Source: Clostridiales bacterium GWE2_32_10 (GTDB taxonomy: Bacteria; Bacillota; Clostridia; Lachnospirales; UBA12420). From it: 32,992 bases of DNA. Below are positions 17,725 through 26,777 of the stretch, one piece after another. Every line of letters starts with the position of its first letter. Within the stretch, counting starts at the first letter, position 1. Where the stretch lies: NCBI GenBank assembly GCA_001797255.1, contig MGOW01000075.1, positions 8,472 through 41,463 on the forward strand. Direction: 5' to 3'. The translations under genes and the position numbers were made by a program. A model generated the notes under the pieces. It was not told the DNA's origin. It saw only the letters and a list, made by a program, of their open reading frames with translations, and searched no databases.

Positions 17725-19389
17725 CTATACTTCCATTATTATTGGTAGTATCATTGGGCTTCTTTTTGTTTGTTTCCATAGGAATTCTCTTAATTTTTCT
17801 TTTATACTAGTCTTTATATAAAACCATTCTCTTACATTCAGATTTTGACATTCATCAAGTACTTCATGGATTAGTGCTTTAACATCATCCATCAATGTTT
17901 CTGACTCTCTAACATATACAAATCCTCTTGAAATAACATCAGGTCCTGATATTATTTCTCCTGTTTTTCCGTCTATAGTAACAACTGCCACTATAAGTCC
18001 ATCCTGTGATAAATGCTTACGGTCTCGTAATACTATATTCCCTACATCTCCAACACCTAGACCATCTACAAATACTTTTCCTGCTTGAACCACTCCAGCT
18101 CGTTTTGCAAAATTCGATGTAAGTTCAAGCACTTCTCCAAGATTAAGTATAAATATATTTTTAGAATTCATACCCAAACTCTTAGCTAATTCTGAATGAG
18201 CTTTTAGATGTCTATATTCTCCATGCACAGGTATAAAATATTTTGGCTTTAGCAAAGTATGAAGAAGCTTTAGTTCCTCTTGGTATGCGTGACCAGAAAC
18301 GTGAGTATCTTCTTTTATTACCTCTGCACCTTTTTTGTACAATTCATTTATAACCTTTGATACTGTCTTTTCATTTCCTGGTATAGGAGTAGAACTAAGT
18401 ACTACCTTATCCCCCGCTTTAATTTCAATCTGTCTATGTTCCGAATTTGCCATCCTTGATAAAGCTGACATCGGTTCACCTTGACTACCTGTAGTTATTA
18501 TAACTAGTTGGTTATCTGCATACTTATTAATCTCATTTACATCTATAATAATGTTTTGTGGCAAATTTATATATCCAAGCTCTGTAGCAGTATTCATAAC
18601 ATTTAACATACTTCTACCTGATATAGCAACTTTCCTTTTGAATTTATTGGCGGCGTTAATAATTTGTTGTATTCTGTGAACATTTGATGCGAATGTTGCA
18701 ACTATAATTCTACTATTTGTTGACTGAGTAAATATTTCATCAAAAACTTTACCTAAAGATGTCTCTGACATACTATAGCCTTTTCTCTCAGCATTTGTGC
18801 TATCACACATAAATGCTAAAACACCTCTTCTACCTAATTCTGCAAACTTTGCAAGATCAATCACCTTATCTCCTTCTATCGGAGTATAGTCTATCTTGAA
18901 ATCCCCTGAGTGTACAATTATACCTACAGGTGTGTGTATTGCTAAAGCTATAGAATCTGCTATACTATGGTTAGTTCTTATAAATTCAATCGTAAAATTT
19001 TTAAATCTTATACTTTTCCCAGACTCAACATTAAATTTCTTTACTGTCTTATCTAAATCGTGTTCTTTAAGCTTGTTATCAACAAGCCCAAGTGTTAATC
19101 TAGTACCATATATGGGTATATCAATTTGTTTAAGCACATACGGCACGGCACCTATATGATCCTCATGCCCATGTGTAAGAATTAACCCTTTAATCTTATG
19201 TTTATTATTTATTAAATACGTTATATCAGGTATAACTAAATCTATCCCTAACATATCATCTTCCGGAAAAGCTAGACCTGAATCTATAATTACCATTTCA
19301 TCATCATACTCTATAACCGTCATATTTTTTCCTACTTCTTCCAATCCGCCCAATGGAATAATTTTTAATTTTTGTGTTTGTACTAACAA
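17725..19389 (-). CDS. rnj: Ribonuclease J
   Basis: 554 residues, normal for RNase J. The metallo-beta-lactamase motif HGHEDHIG (73-80) binds the catalytic zinc ions. Other family blocks are DSTNAERKGYS, TGSQGEPMSAL, VSGHA and PVHGEYRH (beta-CASP), followed by a C-terminal domain. It degrades and processes RNA with 5' exonuclease and endonuclease activity. The start is a TTG at 19389 with GGGGGAG 5 nt upstream. The usual family opening (KIIPLGGLEEVGKNM) begins soon after, and the next ATG would remove it. It has its own promoter and a strong terminator, but no terminator separates it from rsmB upstream. Confidence 0.96.
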   Translation of the reverse strand: MLVQTQKLKIIPLGGLEEVGKNMTVIEYDDEMVIIDSGLAFPEDDMLGIDLVIPDITYLINNKHKIKGLILTHGHEDHIGAVPYVLKQIDIPIYGTRLTLGLVDNKLKEHDLDKTVKKFNVESGKSIRFKNFTIEFIRTNHSIADSIALAIHTPVGIIVHSGDFKIDYTPIEGDKVIDLAKFAELGRRGVLAFMCDSTNAERKGYSMSETSLGKVFDEIFTQSTNSRIIVATFASNVHRIQQIINAANKFKRKVAISGRSMLNVMNTATELGYINLPQNIIIDVNEINKYADNQLVIITTGSQGEPMSALSRMANSEHRQIEIKAGDKVVLSSTPIPGNEKTVSKVINELYKKGAEVIKEDTHVSGHAYQEELKLLHTLLKPKYFIPVHGEYRHLKAHSELAKSLGMNSKNIFILNLGEVLELTSNFAKRAGVVQAGKVFVDGLGVGDVGNIVLRDRKHLSQDGLIVAVVTIDGKTGEIISGPDVISRGFVYVRESETLMDDVKALIHEVLDECQNLNVREWFYIKTSIKEKLREFLWKQTKRSPMILPIIMEV

Positions 19390-19465
19390 AATTTCTCCCC
19401 CTTTTATATTCTCGCTTTATAAGTTTAAAACCAAAGTCCAAAACCCGCTCAATAAATTCTAATAT

Positions 19466-19495
19466 ATTATAACATATAAATGCACTAAAAAGCAA
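19466..19495 (-). promoter_or_regulatory. Predicted promoter of rnj
   Basis: On the minus strand TTGCTT (19490-19495) and TATAAT (19466-19471) are 18 nt apart, with TG one base before the -10 (extended -10). It lies about 77 nt upstream of the TTG start. Confidence 0.65.
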
Positions 19496-19504
19496 TAGCA
19501 AAAT

Positions 19505-20830
19505 TTAAAAAAGTTTTTTAGTATGCTTCATTTTAGCTATAAAAAATCCATCGGTATCATAAATATGTGGCAGTAGTTCAATATACCCTTGTTTGAGATT
19601 ATCTGAAATATCTAATTTGAAATCGAAATTTTTTATAAACCAGTTTATGTTGTCCATATTTTCACGCTTCGATAATGTACATGTGCTATATAATAGCACC
19701 CCATTCGGCTTTAAGTATTCTTGTGTTATTTTTAGTATATCTCTTTGCAATTTTACTAATCCTTCCATATCTTTCTCTGTCCTATTTAGCTTTATATCCG
19801 GCTTTTTTCTAACTATTCCAAGCCCTGAGCAAGGAGCGTCGATGATTATTTTATCAAATTTGCCTTTTAAGCTTTCATCAAAAATTGTAGCATCACCAAT
19901 TTCTACCTTCACTATATCAAGCCCTAATCTGATTTTTCCATCATTTATCATATCTAATTTATGTTCATATATGTCTTTTGAAATTATTTCACCTTTATTA
20001 TTCATTTTTATTGCCGCAGTAAAGCTCTTTCCGCCAGGTGCTGCACATATATCTAAAACCGCCTCCCCTTCATTTGGGGCCAAAACATCTATTGCAATCA
20101 TCGAGCTTTCATCCTGTACATGAAAATAACCCTTTACATACTCATCTAGCTTAGTTATATTAGCTGTACCAGAAAGTCGTAAATTATTTTCTATATGTTT
20201 ACCTCTTTTCACATTAATATTCTTATTTTCAAATAACTTTATAAGTTCCTCTGTGCTTATTTTTGTGGTATTTACACATATACTTACTTCTGGTTCATTA
20301 TTTAAAAATTCACACATTGCAAGAACTGTATCATAATCATATTCAGTAGTCCACATTTCTATAATCCATTTAGGATAAGAATACATTATTTCTAGGTATT
20401 CTTTTGTATTCTTTTTAGGAAACTCTATTTTATCCTTATTTCTTATTATATTTCTTAGTACCGCATTTATAAAGCCCTGAATGTACTTAGGGCACAGATT
20501 TTTGCTTATATTAACAGCTTCATTACAGGCTGCACTTTCAGGTACTCTATCCATAAAAAATAGCTGGTAGACTCCACTTCGTAGTATATTTAGAGCATCC
20601 ATATCCATTTTAGCGAGCTTTATCTTAACAAATTTGCTTAATATATAATCTATGAATATAGTATTCTTGATAGTACCATTTACAATCTGTGTAATAAAAG
20701 CTCTGTCTAAGCTAGACAATTCCTCATACTCGTCTAACCTTCGCCTCAAAACCACATTATTATAGCCACCTTCACTAAAAACCTCAGTAAGCACACAGAC
20801 AGCCACTTCTCTAGGATTTATCTTGCTCAT
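19505..20830 (-). CDS. rsmB: 16S rRNA (cytosine-967-C5)-methyltransferase
   Basis: 441 residues from MSKINPREVAV. An in-frame ATG at 20842 sits directly against the AAAGGA and is less likely. An N-terminal NusB-like helical RNA-binding domain (about 1-140) is followed by a SAM-dependent methyltransferase domain. The domain has VLDICAAPGGKSF (SAM binding), DAPCSGLGIVRKKPDIK and LLYSTCTLSKREN; the two Cys in PC and TC are the catalytic pair of RNA m5C enzymes. It methylates 16S rRNA during ribosome assembly. The start overlaps the end of the trmR-like gene by 20 bp, so the two are translationally linked. Confidence 0.93.
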   Translation of the reverse strand: MSKINPREVAVCVLTEVFSEGGYNNVVLRRRLDEYEELSSLDRAFITQIVNGTIKNTIFIDYILSKFVKIKLAKMDMDALNILRSGVYQLFFMDRVPESAACNEAVNISKNLCPKYIQGFINAVLRNIIRNKDKIEFPKKNTKEYLEIMYSYPKWIIEMWTTEYDYDTVLAMCEFLNNEPEVSICVNTTKISTEELIKLFENKNINVKRGKHIENNLRLSGTANITKLDEYVKGYFHVQDESSMIAIDVLAPNEGEAVLDICAAPGGKSFTAAIKMNNKGEIISKDIYEHKLDMINDGKIRLGLDIVKVEIGDATIFDESLKGKFDKIIIDAPCSGLGIVRKKPDIKLNRTEKDMEGLVKLQRDILKITQEYLKPNGVLLYSTCTLSKRENMDNINWFIKNFDFKLDISDNLKQGYIELLPHIYDTDGFFIAKMKHTKKLF

Positions 20831-21512
20831 ATAATTTATCATTCCTTTCCGTATACTCTAGTTTTTTGCTTATTATAATCCCATCTCCAACAGGTATAAG
20901 AGTACTTTCAAACTCTAAATTATTCATTACCATTTTTATAAATTCTCTCATTCGTTTATATATTGTTCTATTTCGCCTATCTATTGCACCTTTTTCAAGT
21001 GCTACCAGCCCTTTATAGAGAATATTATCTGCTATAATTAGTCCACCATCTGCAAGTATAGGTAGACTATCCCGGTAAAATGTATCATACTGACCTTTTG
21101 CTGCATCAATGAATATTACATCAAATTCCCCTGATAATTTTCGCATTTCTTCTTTTGCATCTCCATATATAAGCTTTATACTATCTTCTAATCCTAACCT
21201 TTTTATATTTTCGGTTGCTTTTTGGTGCATAGAGTTATTTCTTTCTATTGTTATTATTTTGCCATCTTTATCTAAATGCTTACTCATCAAACACGCCGAA
21301 AATCCAACTGCTGTGCCTATCTCTAGTATTCTCTTAGGTCTCTTTATAGCAAGCAAGGTAAGTATAAGACTAGCCACCTCTGGCTTGACAATAGGTACGC
21401 CATCTCTTTCTGCCTCAAGCCTTATCTGCTCTAGCTCTACACTTAAGTCAGGCTGAACTTGCCTTATATATTCCTCTATATATTCATATACTACTTTATT
21501 TTCTACCGCCAT
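20811..21512 (-). CDS. trmR: SAM-dependent O-methyltransferase, TrmR-like (tRNA 5-hydroxyuridine)
   Basis: 233 residues, O-methyltransferase family 3. It has the SAM-binding motif ILEIGTAVGFSACLM, the acidic residue in IITIERN, and the metal-binding FDVIFIDAAKGQYD and ADNILYKG. In Bacillus subtilis the gene next to mltG (yrrL) is yrrM/trmR, which methylates 5-hydroxyuridine in tRNA wobble positions. The same adjacency here (31 bp after mltG) supports this call over a catechol-type methyltransferase. The start ATG has GGGGTGAG 5 nt upstream. The trhP-type hydroxylation genes that accompany it in Bacillus are not in the window. Confidence 0.78.
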   Translation of the reverse strand: MAVENKVVYEYIEEYIRQVQPDLSVELEQIRLEAERDGVPIVKPEVASLILTLLAIKRPKRILEIGTAVGFSACLMSKHLDKDGKIITIERNNSMHQKATENIKRLGLEDSIKLIYGDAKEEMRKLSGEFDVIFIDAAKGQYDTFYRDSLPILADGGLIIADNILYKGLVALEKGAIDRRNRTIYKRMREFIKMVMNNLEFESTLIPVGDGIIISKKLEYTERNDKLYEQDKS

Positions 21513-21543
21513 GTTTTCTCACCCCAATCTTTTTTATAAATTA

Positions 21544-22590
21544 TCACCTCTCGCTAGACACTAACCACTGTTTTTTCGCCTTTACATGTTCCTCAAAGGT
21601 TTTCGAAAACTGGTGTTCACCTGTTTTTTCATTCTTCAATACAAAATAATAGTAATCATTCTCCTCCGGATAAAGTGCTGCTAGTATGGAATCCATGCCT
21701 GGATTGCTTATAGGTCCTATTGGCAGTCCATTATTTTTGTATGTGTTATACGGTGAATCTATTTCTAAATCTTTATCGTATAATCTTTCTTTTATCTTTC
21801 CTTGTGCATACTGTACTGTAGAGCACATTTCGAGTTTCATGCCCTTTTTTAACCTGTTATACATTACACCAGCAACTTTTCTTCTTTCTTCTGGTTTTTT
21901 CACTTCACGTTCTATTATAGATGCAATAGTTATTACTTGATCTACTGTATAACCAAGCTTTATTGCTTTATCGTGGTATTCTGGTTTAAAATGTTTGTCA
22001 AAGCTTTCGAGCATTTTTGATATTACCTCTTTTGCGTTTACTTTTTCACTTAAATCGTATGTATTCGGAAATAAATATCCTTCAAGCTTGTTAGCCCTAG
22101 TAGGTAAATTGTTCAAAAACCTATATTTTTTCGTATCAAATATATTCATTTCATCTATAAACTCTTGCACGGTGCAAATACCTTTTTCTTCTAGTCTTTT
22201 GCCTATTTGAGCTATTGTATATCCCTCTGGTACAGTTAGCCTATTATCTAGTTTTTGCCTTCCTTTTTCTGTTATTAAATACTTCATTATCTGCTCGTTT
22301 GTCATGTTCATACTAAGTTCAAACATACCTGAATTATATTTACCATCGTAGTGGTATAGTTTACTTTTCAACCTAAATATATCCTCATTTATTATAAGAT
22401 TTTTTAATTTTAGTACCTTTGCGATACCTTTCGTAGCTGCTCCCTTTGGAATAGTGATTTCAATAATTGTACTATTTCTACTATTTTCAGTAGGAACATT
22501 CTTATATAAATATAAAATATAATTATATCCACAGATAAATATTATAACGATAACTATAATCCACAAAATTAATTTTATATTTCCCTTCAT
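21544..22590 (-). CDS. mltG: Endolytic murein transglycosylase MltG
   Basis: 348 residues. A single N-terminal membrane segment (about 7-28) is followed by a LysM-like region (about 40-130) and the YceG/MltG domain. The catalytic Glu is in ITIASIIEREVK. The family signatures MYNRLKKGMKLEMCSTVQYA and SPYNTYKNNGLPIGPISNPG are both present. The enzyme cuts nascent peptidoglycan strands in the membrane-proximal zone and sets their length. The start has GGGGGGATTAGG just upstream. It lies 15 bp after uvrC and leads into the trmR-like gene, the same order as in Bacillus. Confidence 0.95.
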   Translation of the reverse strand: MKGNIKLILWIIVIVIIFICGYNYILYLYKNVPTENSRNSTIIEITIPKGAATKGIAKVLKLKNLIINEDIFRLKSKLYHYDGKYNSGMFELSMNMTNEQIMKYLITEKGRQKLDNRLTVPEGYTIAQIGKRLEEKGICTVQEFIDEMNIFDTKKYRFLNNLPTRANKLEGYLFPNTYDLSEKVNAKEVISKMLESFDKHFKPEYHDKAIKLGYTVDQVITIASIIEREVKKPEERRKVAGVMYNRLKKGMKLEMCSTVQYAQGKIKERLYDKDLEIDSPYNTYKNNGLPIGPISNPGMDSILAALYPEENDYYYFVLKNEKTGEHQFSKTFEEHVKAKKQWLVSSER

Positions 22591-22605
22591 CCTAATCCCC
22601 CCAAG

Positions 22606-24450
22606 TCAATTCCTAAAATATTTCCACACATTTTCTGCTATCTTTTTATTCATACCATCGACTTTTTCCATTTCCTCTACTGTCGCTTTCTTTATTTTAT
22701 CGAGAGAACCAAAGTATTTTAGTAGCCTTATTCTTCTCGTTTTGCCTATACCCTCTATTTTGTCAAGCTCTGATACAAATTCTGTTTTTGTGTATGCTTG
22801 TCTGAAATATTCGATGGCAAATCTATGCACTTCATCCTGTATTCTTACAAGTAGCTTAAAAACCTCGCTATCTTTATCCATTATCATTTCTTTTCCTTTA
22901 TAGTATAGACCTCTGGTATTGTGTTTATCATCTTTTACTATGCCACAGGCTATAATGTCAAGTTCAAAATTTCTAAGTGCTTGTTCCACTATATTTAGTT
23001 GCCCCCGCCCACCATCTACTAATACTAAGTCTGGTAACTTATTAAACTTATATTGTTTTTTTTCATCTGTATCTTCGTTAAAATAATTCATAAATCTTCT
23101 TTCTATTACTTCCTTCATACAAGAATAATCATCAGGTCCTATAACAGACCTAATCTTAAATTTTCTATAGTCGCTTGGCTTCTTCAATCCATTTTCATAT
23201 ACAACCATAGATGCAACATTGTATACGCCTTGAATATTTGATATATCATATGCCTCTATTCTGTCTAGATCATAATCAATATCTAGCATTTGCTTTAGTG
23301 ATTGTAATGCCTCTTCCCTTTTTTCTTTCTCTGACTTAAGCTTTTCCCCAAATTGTCTTAGCGTTATTTGGGCGTTTTGCTTTGCAAGCTGTAGCAATTT
23401 GTATTTTTTCCCTTTTTGAGGTATTAGTATATTCACTTTATGCCCAGCCTTCTGTGTTAAAAACTCTTCAAGTCCGAGCTTATCTTCTACATCCTTTTCT
23501 ATTATTATCTCACTCGGTATTAGATTAGTTTCTACATAGTATTGCTTTAAAAAAGCATTTTCTATCTCTTCTTCTTCTTCAAATTTGGTATTATTTATAA
23601 AATAATGTTCACGACCGACAAGTTTACCTTCTCTCATATAAAACACTTGTGCTACCCATTCTTCATCTATATTATAAAAGGCTATTATATCCTGATTAGG
23701 TAGAGTTTCATCTTGCATTTTTTGTTTTTCTGTTATATTTTCAATTTCAGTTATATAATCACGATATTTAGCCGCCTCTTCAAAGTTATAATTTCTCGAA
23801 GCATCCTTCATCTTGTTCTCCAAAACCTCAAGTACATGCTTTGTCTTGCCATCTAAAAAATTAATTATTTCTTTTACTCTGTTATCATATACTTCCTCTG
23901 ATATTTTTCCTGTACAGGGCGCGTCACAAAGACCTATATGATAGTTAAGGCAAGGTCTAAATTTTTTTGATACATTACCTAAACTTAGCTTACACATTCT
24001 TATTTTCCAAACTTTATATATCACTTCTATGAGTTTTTTCATATAATCTAGGTCTGTATATGGCCCAAAATATTTAGACTTGTCCTTCACATAATTCCTA
24101 GTATAATAAATTCTTGGAAACTTCTCATTCAGAGTCATTTTTATATACGGATATCTTTTATCATCTTTAAGTAATATATTATATTTCGGTTTATTAGTTT
24201 TAATAAGATTACATTCCAAAATAAGTGCTTCACTTTCTGAATCAGTAACTATATACTCAAATTCAGAAATATTCGGCACCATTTTTCTTGTTTTTATATC
24301 ATGTCTTTCAAAATTTATAAAATACTGACTTACCCTTTTTCTTAAATCCTTTGCTTTGCCTACATAGATTATTTCTTCATTTAAGTTTTTCATTATATAT
24401 ACGCCTGGTCTATGAGGTAATTTAGCTATTTCTTCCTTTATATTAAACAT
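22606..24450 (-). CDS. uvrC: Excinuclease ABC subunit C
   Basis: 614 residues, the normal length. The GIY-YIG nuclease domain at the N-terminus (RPGVYIMKNLNEEIIYVGKA) makes the 3' incision. A UVR motif (NYNFEEAAKYRDYI, about 200-235) binds UvrB. The RNase H-like C-terminal nuclease includes LPDLVLVDGGRGQLN. Tandem helix-hairpin-helix motifs (EGIGKTRRIRLLKYFG and VDGMNKKIAENVWKYF) finish the protein. It acts in nucleotide excision repair. A cysteine cluster (CKL, CLNYHIGLCDAPC, about 150-180) is typical of UvrC. It sits 14 bp after the YvyF-like gene in the long operon. No uvrA or uvrB is nearby. Confidence 0.98.
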   Translation of the reverse strand: MFNIKEEIAKLPHRPGVYIMKNLNEEIIYVGKAKDLRKRVSQYFINFERHDIKTRKMVPNISEFEYIVTDSESEALILECNLIKTNKPKYNILLKDDKRYPYIKMTLNEKFPRIYYTRNYVKDKSKYFGPYTDLDYMKKLIEVIYKVWKIRMCKLSLGNVSKKFRPCLNYHIGLCDAPCTGKISEEVYDNRVKEIINFLDGKTKHVLEVLENKMKDASRNYNFEEAAKYRDYITEIENITEKQKMQDETLPNQDIIAFYNIDEEWVAQVFYMREGKLVGREHYFINNTKFEEEEEIENAFLKQYYVETNLIPSEIIIEKDVEDKLGLEEFLTQKAGHKVNILIPQKGKKYKLLQLAKQNAQITLRQFGEKLKSEKEKREEALQSLKQMLDIDYDLDRIEAYDISNIQGVYNVASMVVYENGLKKPSDYRKFKIRSVIGPDDYSCMKEVIERRFMNYFNEDTDEKKQYKFNKLPDLVLVDGGRGQLNIVEQALRNFELDIIACGIVKDDKHNTRGLYYKGKEMIMDKDSEVFKLLVRIQDEVHRFAIEYFRQAYTKTEFVSELDKIEGIGKTRRIRLLKYFGSLDKIKKATVEEMEKVDGMNKKIAENVWKYFRN

Positions 24451-24464
24451 AAAACCACATCCTA

Positions 24465-24908
24465 TTAATGTTGATAATTATGTTTATGATTATGATTATC
24501 TTCATTTACATATATCCTTGAATCCCTTGTTGCTCTTCCCATTTCTTCTGTTTTATTAACATTTGCACCTGATGTATTTAAAAGTCTCTTAGTTTCCCTT
24601 TTTAGATCCGATAGGCAATCTTCACAATACCTGCCACTTTTTATTTTCGCACCACACTTTTCGCATGTTAGAAGTTCTGAAAGCCCTTCAACAGATTCAA
24701 GCCTATCTTGTTTTAGAAAATTTATAATAGTTCTAACCGAAACTCCTGTAACTTCTGATACCTCATGTGCTGAGCAATTCGGATGTTCATATATATAATC
24801 TTTCACTAACTTAAACTCCTCTTCTTCCTTCTCAATACATTCAGGACAAAGTAGATTATTCACATAACCAAATAATCTTCCACATCTCCTACAATTTTTC
24901 AACTCCAT
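24465..24908 (-). CDS. YvyF-like zinc-ribbon protein (flagellar-operon-type TIGR03826 family)
   Basis: 147 residues from the ATG at 24908, chosen because GGGGG is 8 nt upstream; a TTG two codons earlier is less likely. It has an N-terminal zinc ribbon CRRCGRLFGYVNNLLCPEC (CxxC...CxxC), a helix-turn-helix-like segment (SAHEVSEVTGVSVRTIINFL, about 48-67), and a second zinc ribbon CEKCGAKIKSGRYCEDC. The C-terminal tail is His/Asn rich. The N-terminal half resembles YvyF, which lies in the Bacillus flagellar operon near flgM. Here it lies between the prepilin peptidase and uvrC, not among flagellar genes. It might be a regulator, but no target is evident. Confidence 0.72.
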   Translation of the reverse strand: MELKNCRRCGRLFGYVNNLLCPECIEKEEEEFKLVKDYIYEHPNCSAHEVSEVTGVSVRTIINFLKQDRLESVEGLSELLTCEKCGAKIKSGRYCEDCLSDLKRETKRLLNTSGANVNKTEEMGRATRDSRIYVNEDNHNHKHNYQH

Positions 24909-24923
24909 AATCAATACCCCCTT

Positions 24924-25655
24924 TTATAAATGTCCCATAACCAACATTACATACACTCCCATTGCTAAAAACGTTCCAAATGGTATTGGTGTTTTTCGGT
25001 TTGCCTTTTTAGTTATTAATAATATTACACCATAAATACTTGCTAATACACTACTTATAAGTAAAACATATGCAATCCTTTCCACCCCAAACATAAGCCC
25101 TATTGGAAATATAAGCTTCACATCTCCTCCACCCATACCACCACGGCTGAATACCATAAGTAACAAAAATATCAAAAACACCCCAAAAGCAGCTATTAGT
25201 CCATCATATATAATCCAATAAACATTACTTTGCACAGATGAATATATTCTATATGAAAGAGCAGCTAATAAGGTTAATATTACTAGTCTATCTGGTATTA
25301 TTTGGTGTTCATAATCTATAAACGCTATTAATATACATATGGAAGCCATTGTCGCAAATATGTAAAAATTTACTGCTAGATCATATTTATAAAACAATAT
25401 TAAATATAATACTGCATTTAACACTTCCACCATCGGGTACTTTATACTTATCTTAGACTTACATTTTCTACATTTTCCTTTAAGCATAAGATAGCTTAAT
25501 ACTGGTATTAAATCATACCATCTAATCTTTTCACTACAGCTTGTACAATGTGAAGAACCTAATACAACAGATTCCTCCCTTGGTATTCTGTATATACAAA
25601 CATTTAAAAAACTTCCAACCATAAGTCCTACTAATATAATTAATGCTATCGTCAT
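24924..25655 (-). CDS. pilD: Prepilin peptidase / methyltransferase (A24 family)
   Basis: 243 residues with about seven to eight membrane segments. The zinc-binding cytoplasmic loop has two CxxC pairs (CTSC and CRKC, about residues 38-67). The two catalytic Asp are in FIDYEHQIIPD and in GGMGGGDVKL, the GxGD motif. It cleaves the leader of type IV prepilins and N-methylates the new N-terminus. The start ATG has GGGAGGAG 6 nt upstream. It follows pilT by 30 bp. Because no pilin, pilB or pilC gene is in the window, it may serve pili or competence pseudopili encoded elsewhere. The symbol could equally be comC. Confidence 0.93.
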   Translation of the reverse strand: MTIALIILVGLMVGSFLNVCIYRIPREESVVLGSSHCTSCSEKIRWYDLIPVLSYLMLKGKCRKCKSKISIKYPMVEVLNAVLYLILFYKYDLAVNFYIFATMASICILIAFIDYEHQIIPDRLVILTLLAALSYRIYSSVQSNVYWIIYDGLIAAFGVFLIFLLLMVFSRGGMGGGDVKLIFPIGLMFGVERIAYVLLISSVLASIYGVILLITKKANRKTPIPFGTFLAMGVYVMLVMGHL

Positions 25656-25685
25656 ATGTTGCTCCTCCCTATCTCTATAATAAAC

Positions 25686-26762
25686 TCACATTCCCATCAT
25701 ACTTGTAACATAATTAGTATCTTGAGAGTATTTTAATATATCTTCTTTTGATATAAACCCATTTTTATATAGATTTAGCAAGGAAGCGTCCATTGTTTGC
25801 ATCCCCTCTTGCGACCTTGTTTGTAGTACACTCTTCATTTGATGTGTATTGCCTTCTCGTATTAAATTCGCAATTGCAGTGTTCGATATTAAAATTTCAG
25901 ATGCAAGTACTCTTCCAGTTCTGTCTTTTCTTTCGATAAGCTGTTGTGAAATTATCCCTGATAGTATCATAGATAATTGAAATCTAACTTGACTTTGTTG
26001 GTTTGCTGGGAATACGTCAATTATACGTTCGATGGTTTGCGGTGCATTCATTGTATGTAGTGTTGAAAGAACTAAATGACCAGTCTCCGCTGCTGTTATC
26101 GCTGTAGAAATAGTTTCGATATCCCTCATTTCCCCCACCAATACCACATCTGGATCTTCACGCAAAGCTGCCCTTAGTCCACTTGCAAAGCTTTCTGTAT
26201 CTTTTTCTATTTCTCTTTGATTTATTATACTTTTCTTGAATTTGTATTGATATTCTATAGGATCTTCAAGAGTTATTATATGCGAGTTTCTATTTTTATT
26301 TATATAATCAACCATAGACGCGAGAGTTGTAGATTTACCAGCTCCTGTTGGTCCTGTTACTAAAATAAGTCCCTTTGTCTTTTCAACAAGTTTCAAAACA
26401 GAAATAGGTAATCCTAGGTCAACTACACTAGGTATATTTTCTGGTATAAGCCTCATGGCTGCTGCCATTGTACCTCTTTGCCTGTACACGTTAACTCTAT
26501 GCCTATTTTGTCCTATTGCATACGCCATATCTATTTCACCTGTTTGCTGAAATCTTTCTCTATTTATAATGTTTGAATTTAATACTGGCATAATTAAGCC
26601 CTCTACTTCATCTTTCTCTAGTTTATCAGACATTTGATAAATTAACTCCCCGTTAATCCTAAAAGCCAGTGGATATCCAACCACAATATGTACATCTGAT
26701 GCACCTTTTTCTTTAGCATCCATTAAAATTTCATTAATATCCCCAATATTATCATAATTCAT
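25686..26762 (-). CDS. pilT: Type IV pilus retraction ATPase PilT
   Basis: 358 residues from the ATG at 26762, chosen because GGAGG is 8 nt upstream; an in-frame ATG directly after the holA stop is inside that site's leader. Walker A is GPTGAGKSTT, the Asp box is THIITLEDPIE-like, Walker B is DVVLVGEMRD, and the His box is TGHLVLSTLHT. The PilT-specific AIRNLIRE-type motif appears as AIANLIREGNTHQM near the C-terminus. The hexameric ATPase pulls pilin subunits out of the pilus. It directly follows holA, with no pilus structural genes adjacent. Confidence 0.95.
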   Translation of the reverse strand: MNYDNIGDINEILMDAKEKGASDVHIVVGYPLAFRINGELIYQMSDKLEKDEVEGLIMPVLNSNIINRERFQQTGEIDMAYAIGQNRHRVNVYRQRGTMAAAMRLIPENIPSVVDLGLPISVLKLVEKTKGLILVTGPTGAGKSTTLASMVDYINKNRNSHIITLEDPIEYQYKFKKSIINQREIEKDTESFASGLRAALREDPDVVLVGEMRDIETISTAITAAETGHLVLSTLHTMNAPQTIERIIDVFPANQQSQVRFQLSMILSGIISQQLIERKDRTGRVLASEILISNTAIANLIREGNTHQMKSVLQTRSQEGMQTMDASLLNLYKNGFISKEDILKYSQDTNYVTSMMGM

Positions 26763-26777
26763 AGTTTCATCCTCCAT

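Noticed and set aside
19304-19501. 65-codon minus-strand open frame overlapping the start of rnj
   Set aside because: It overlaps the rnj promoter, leader and coding start in another frame, has no clear ribosome-binding site, and looks like no protein family.
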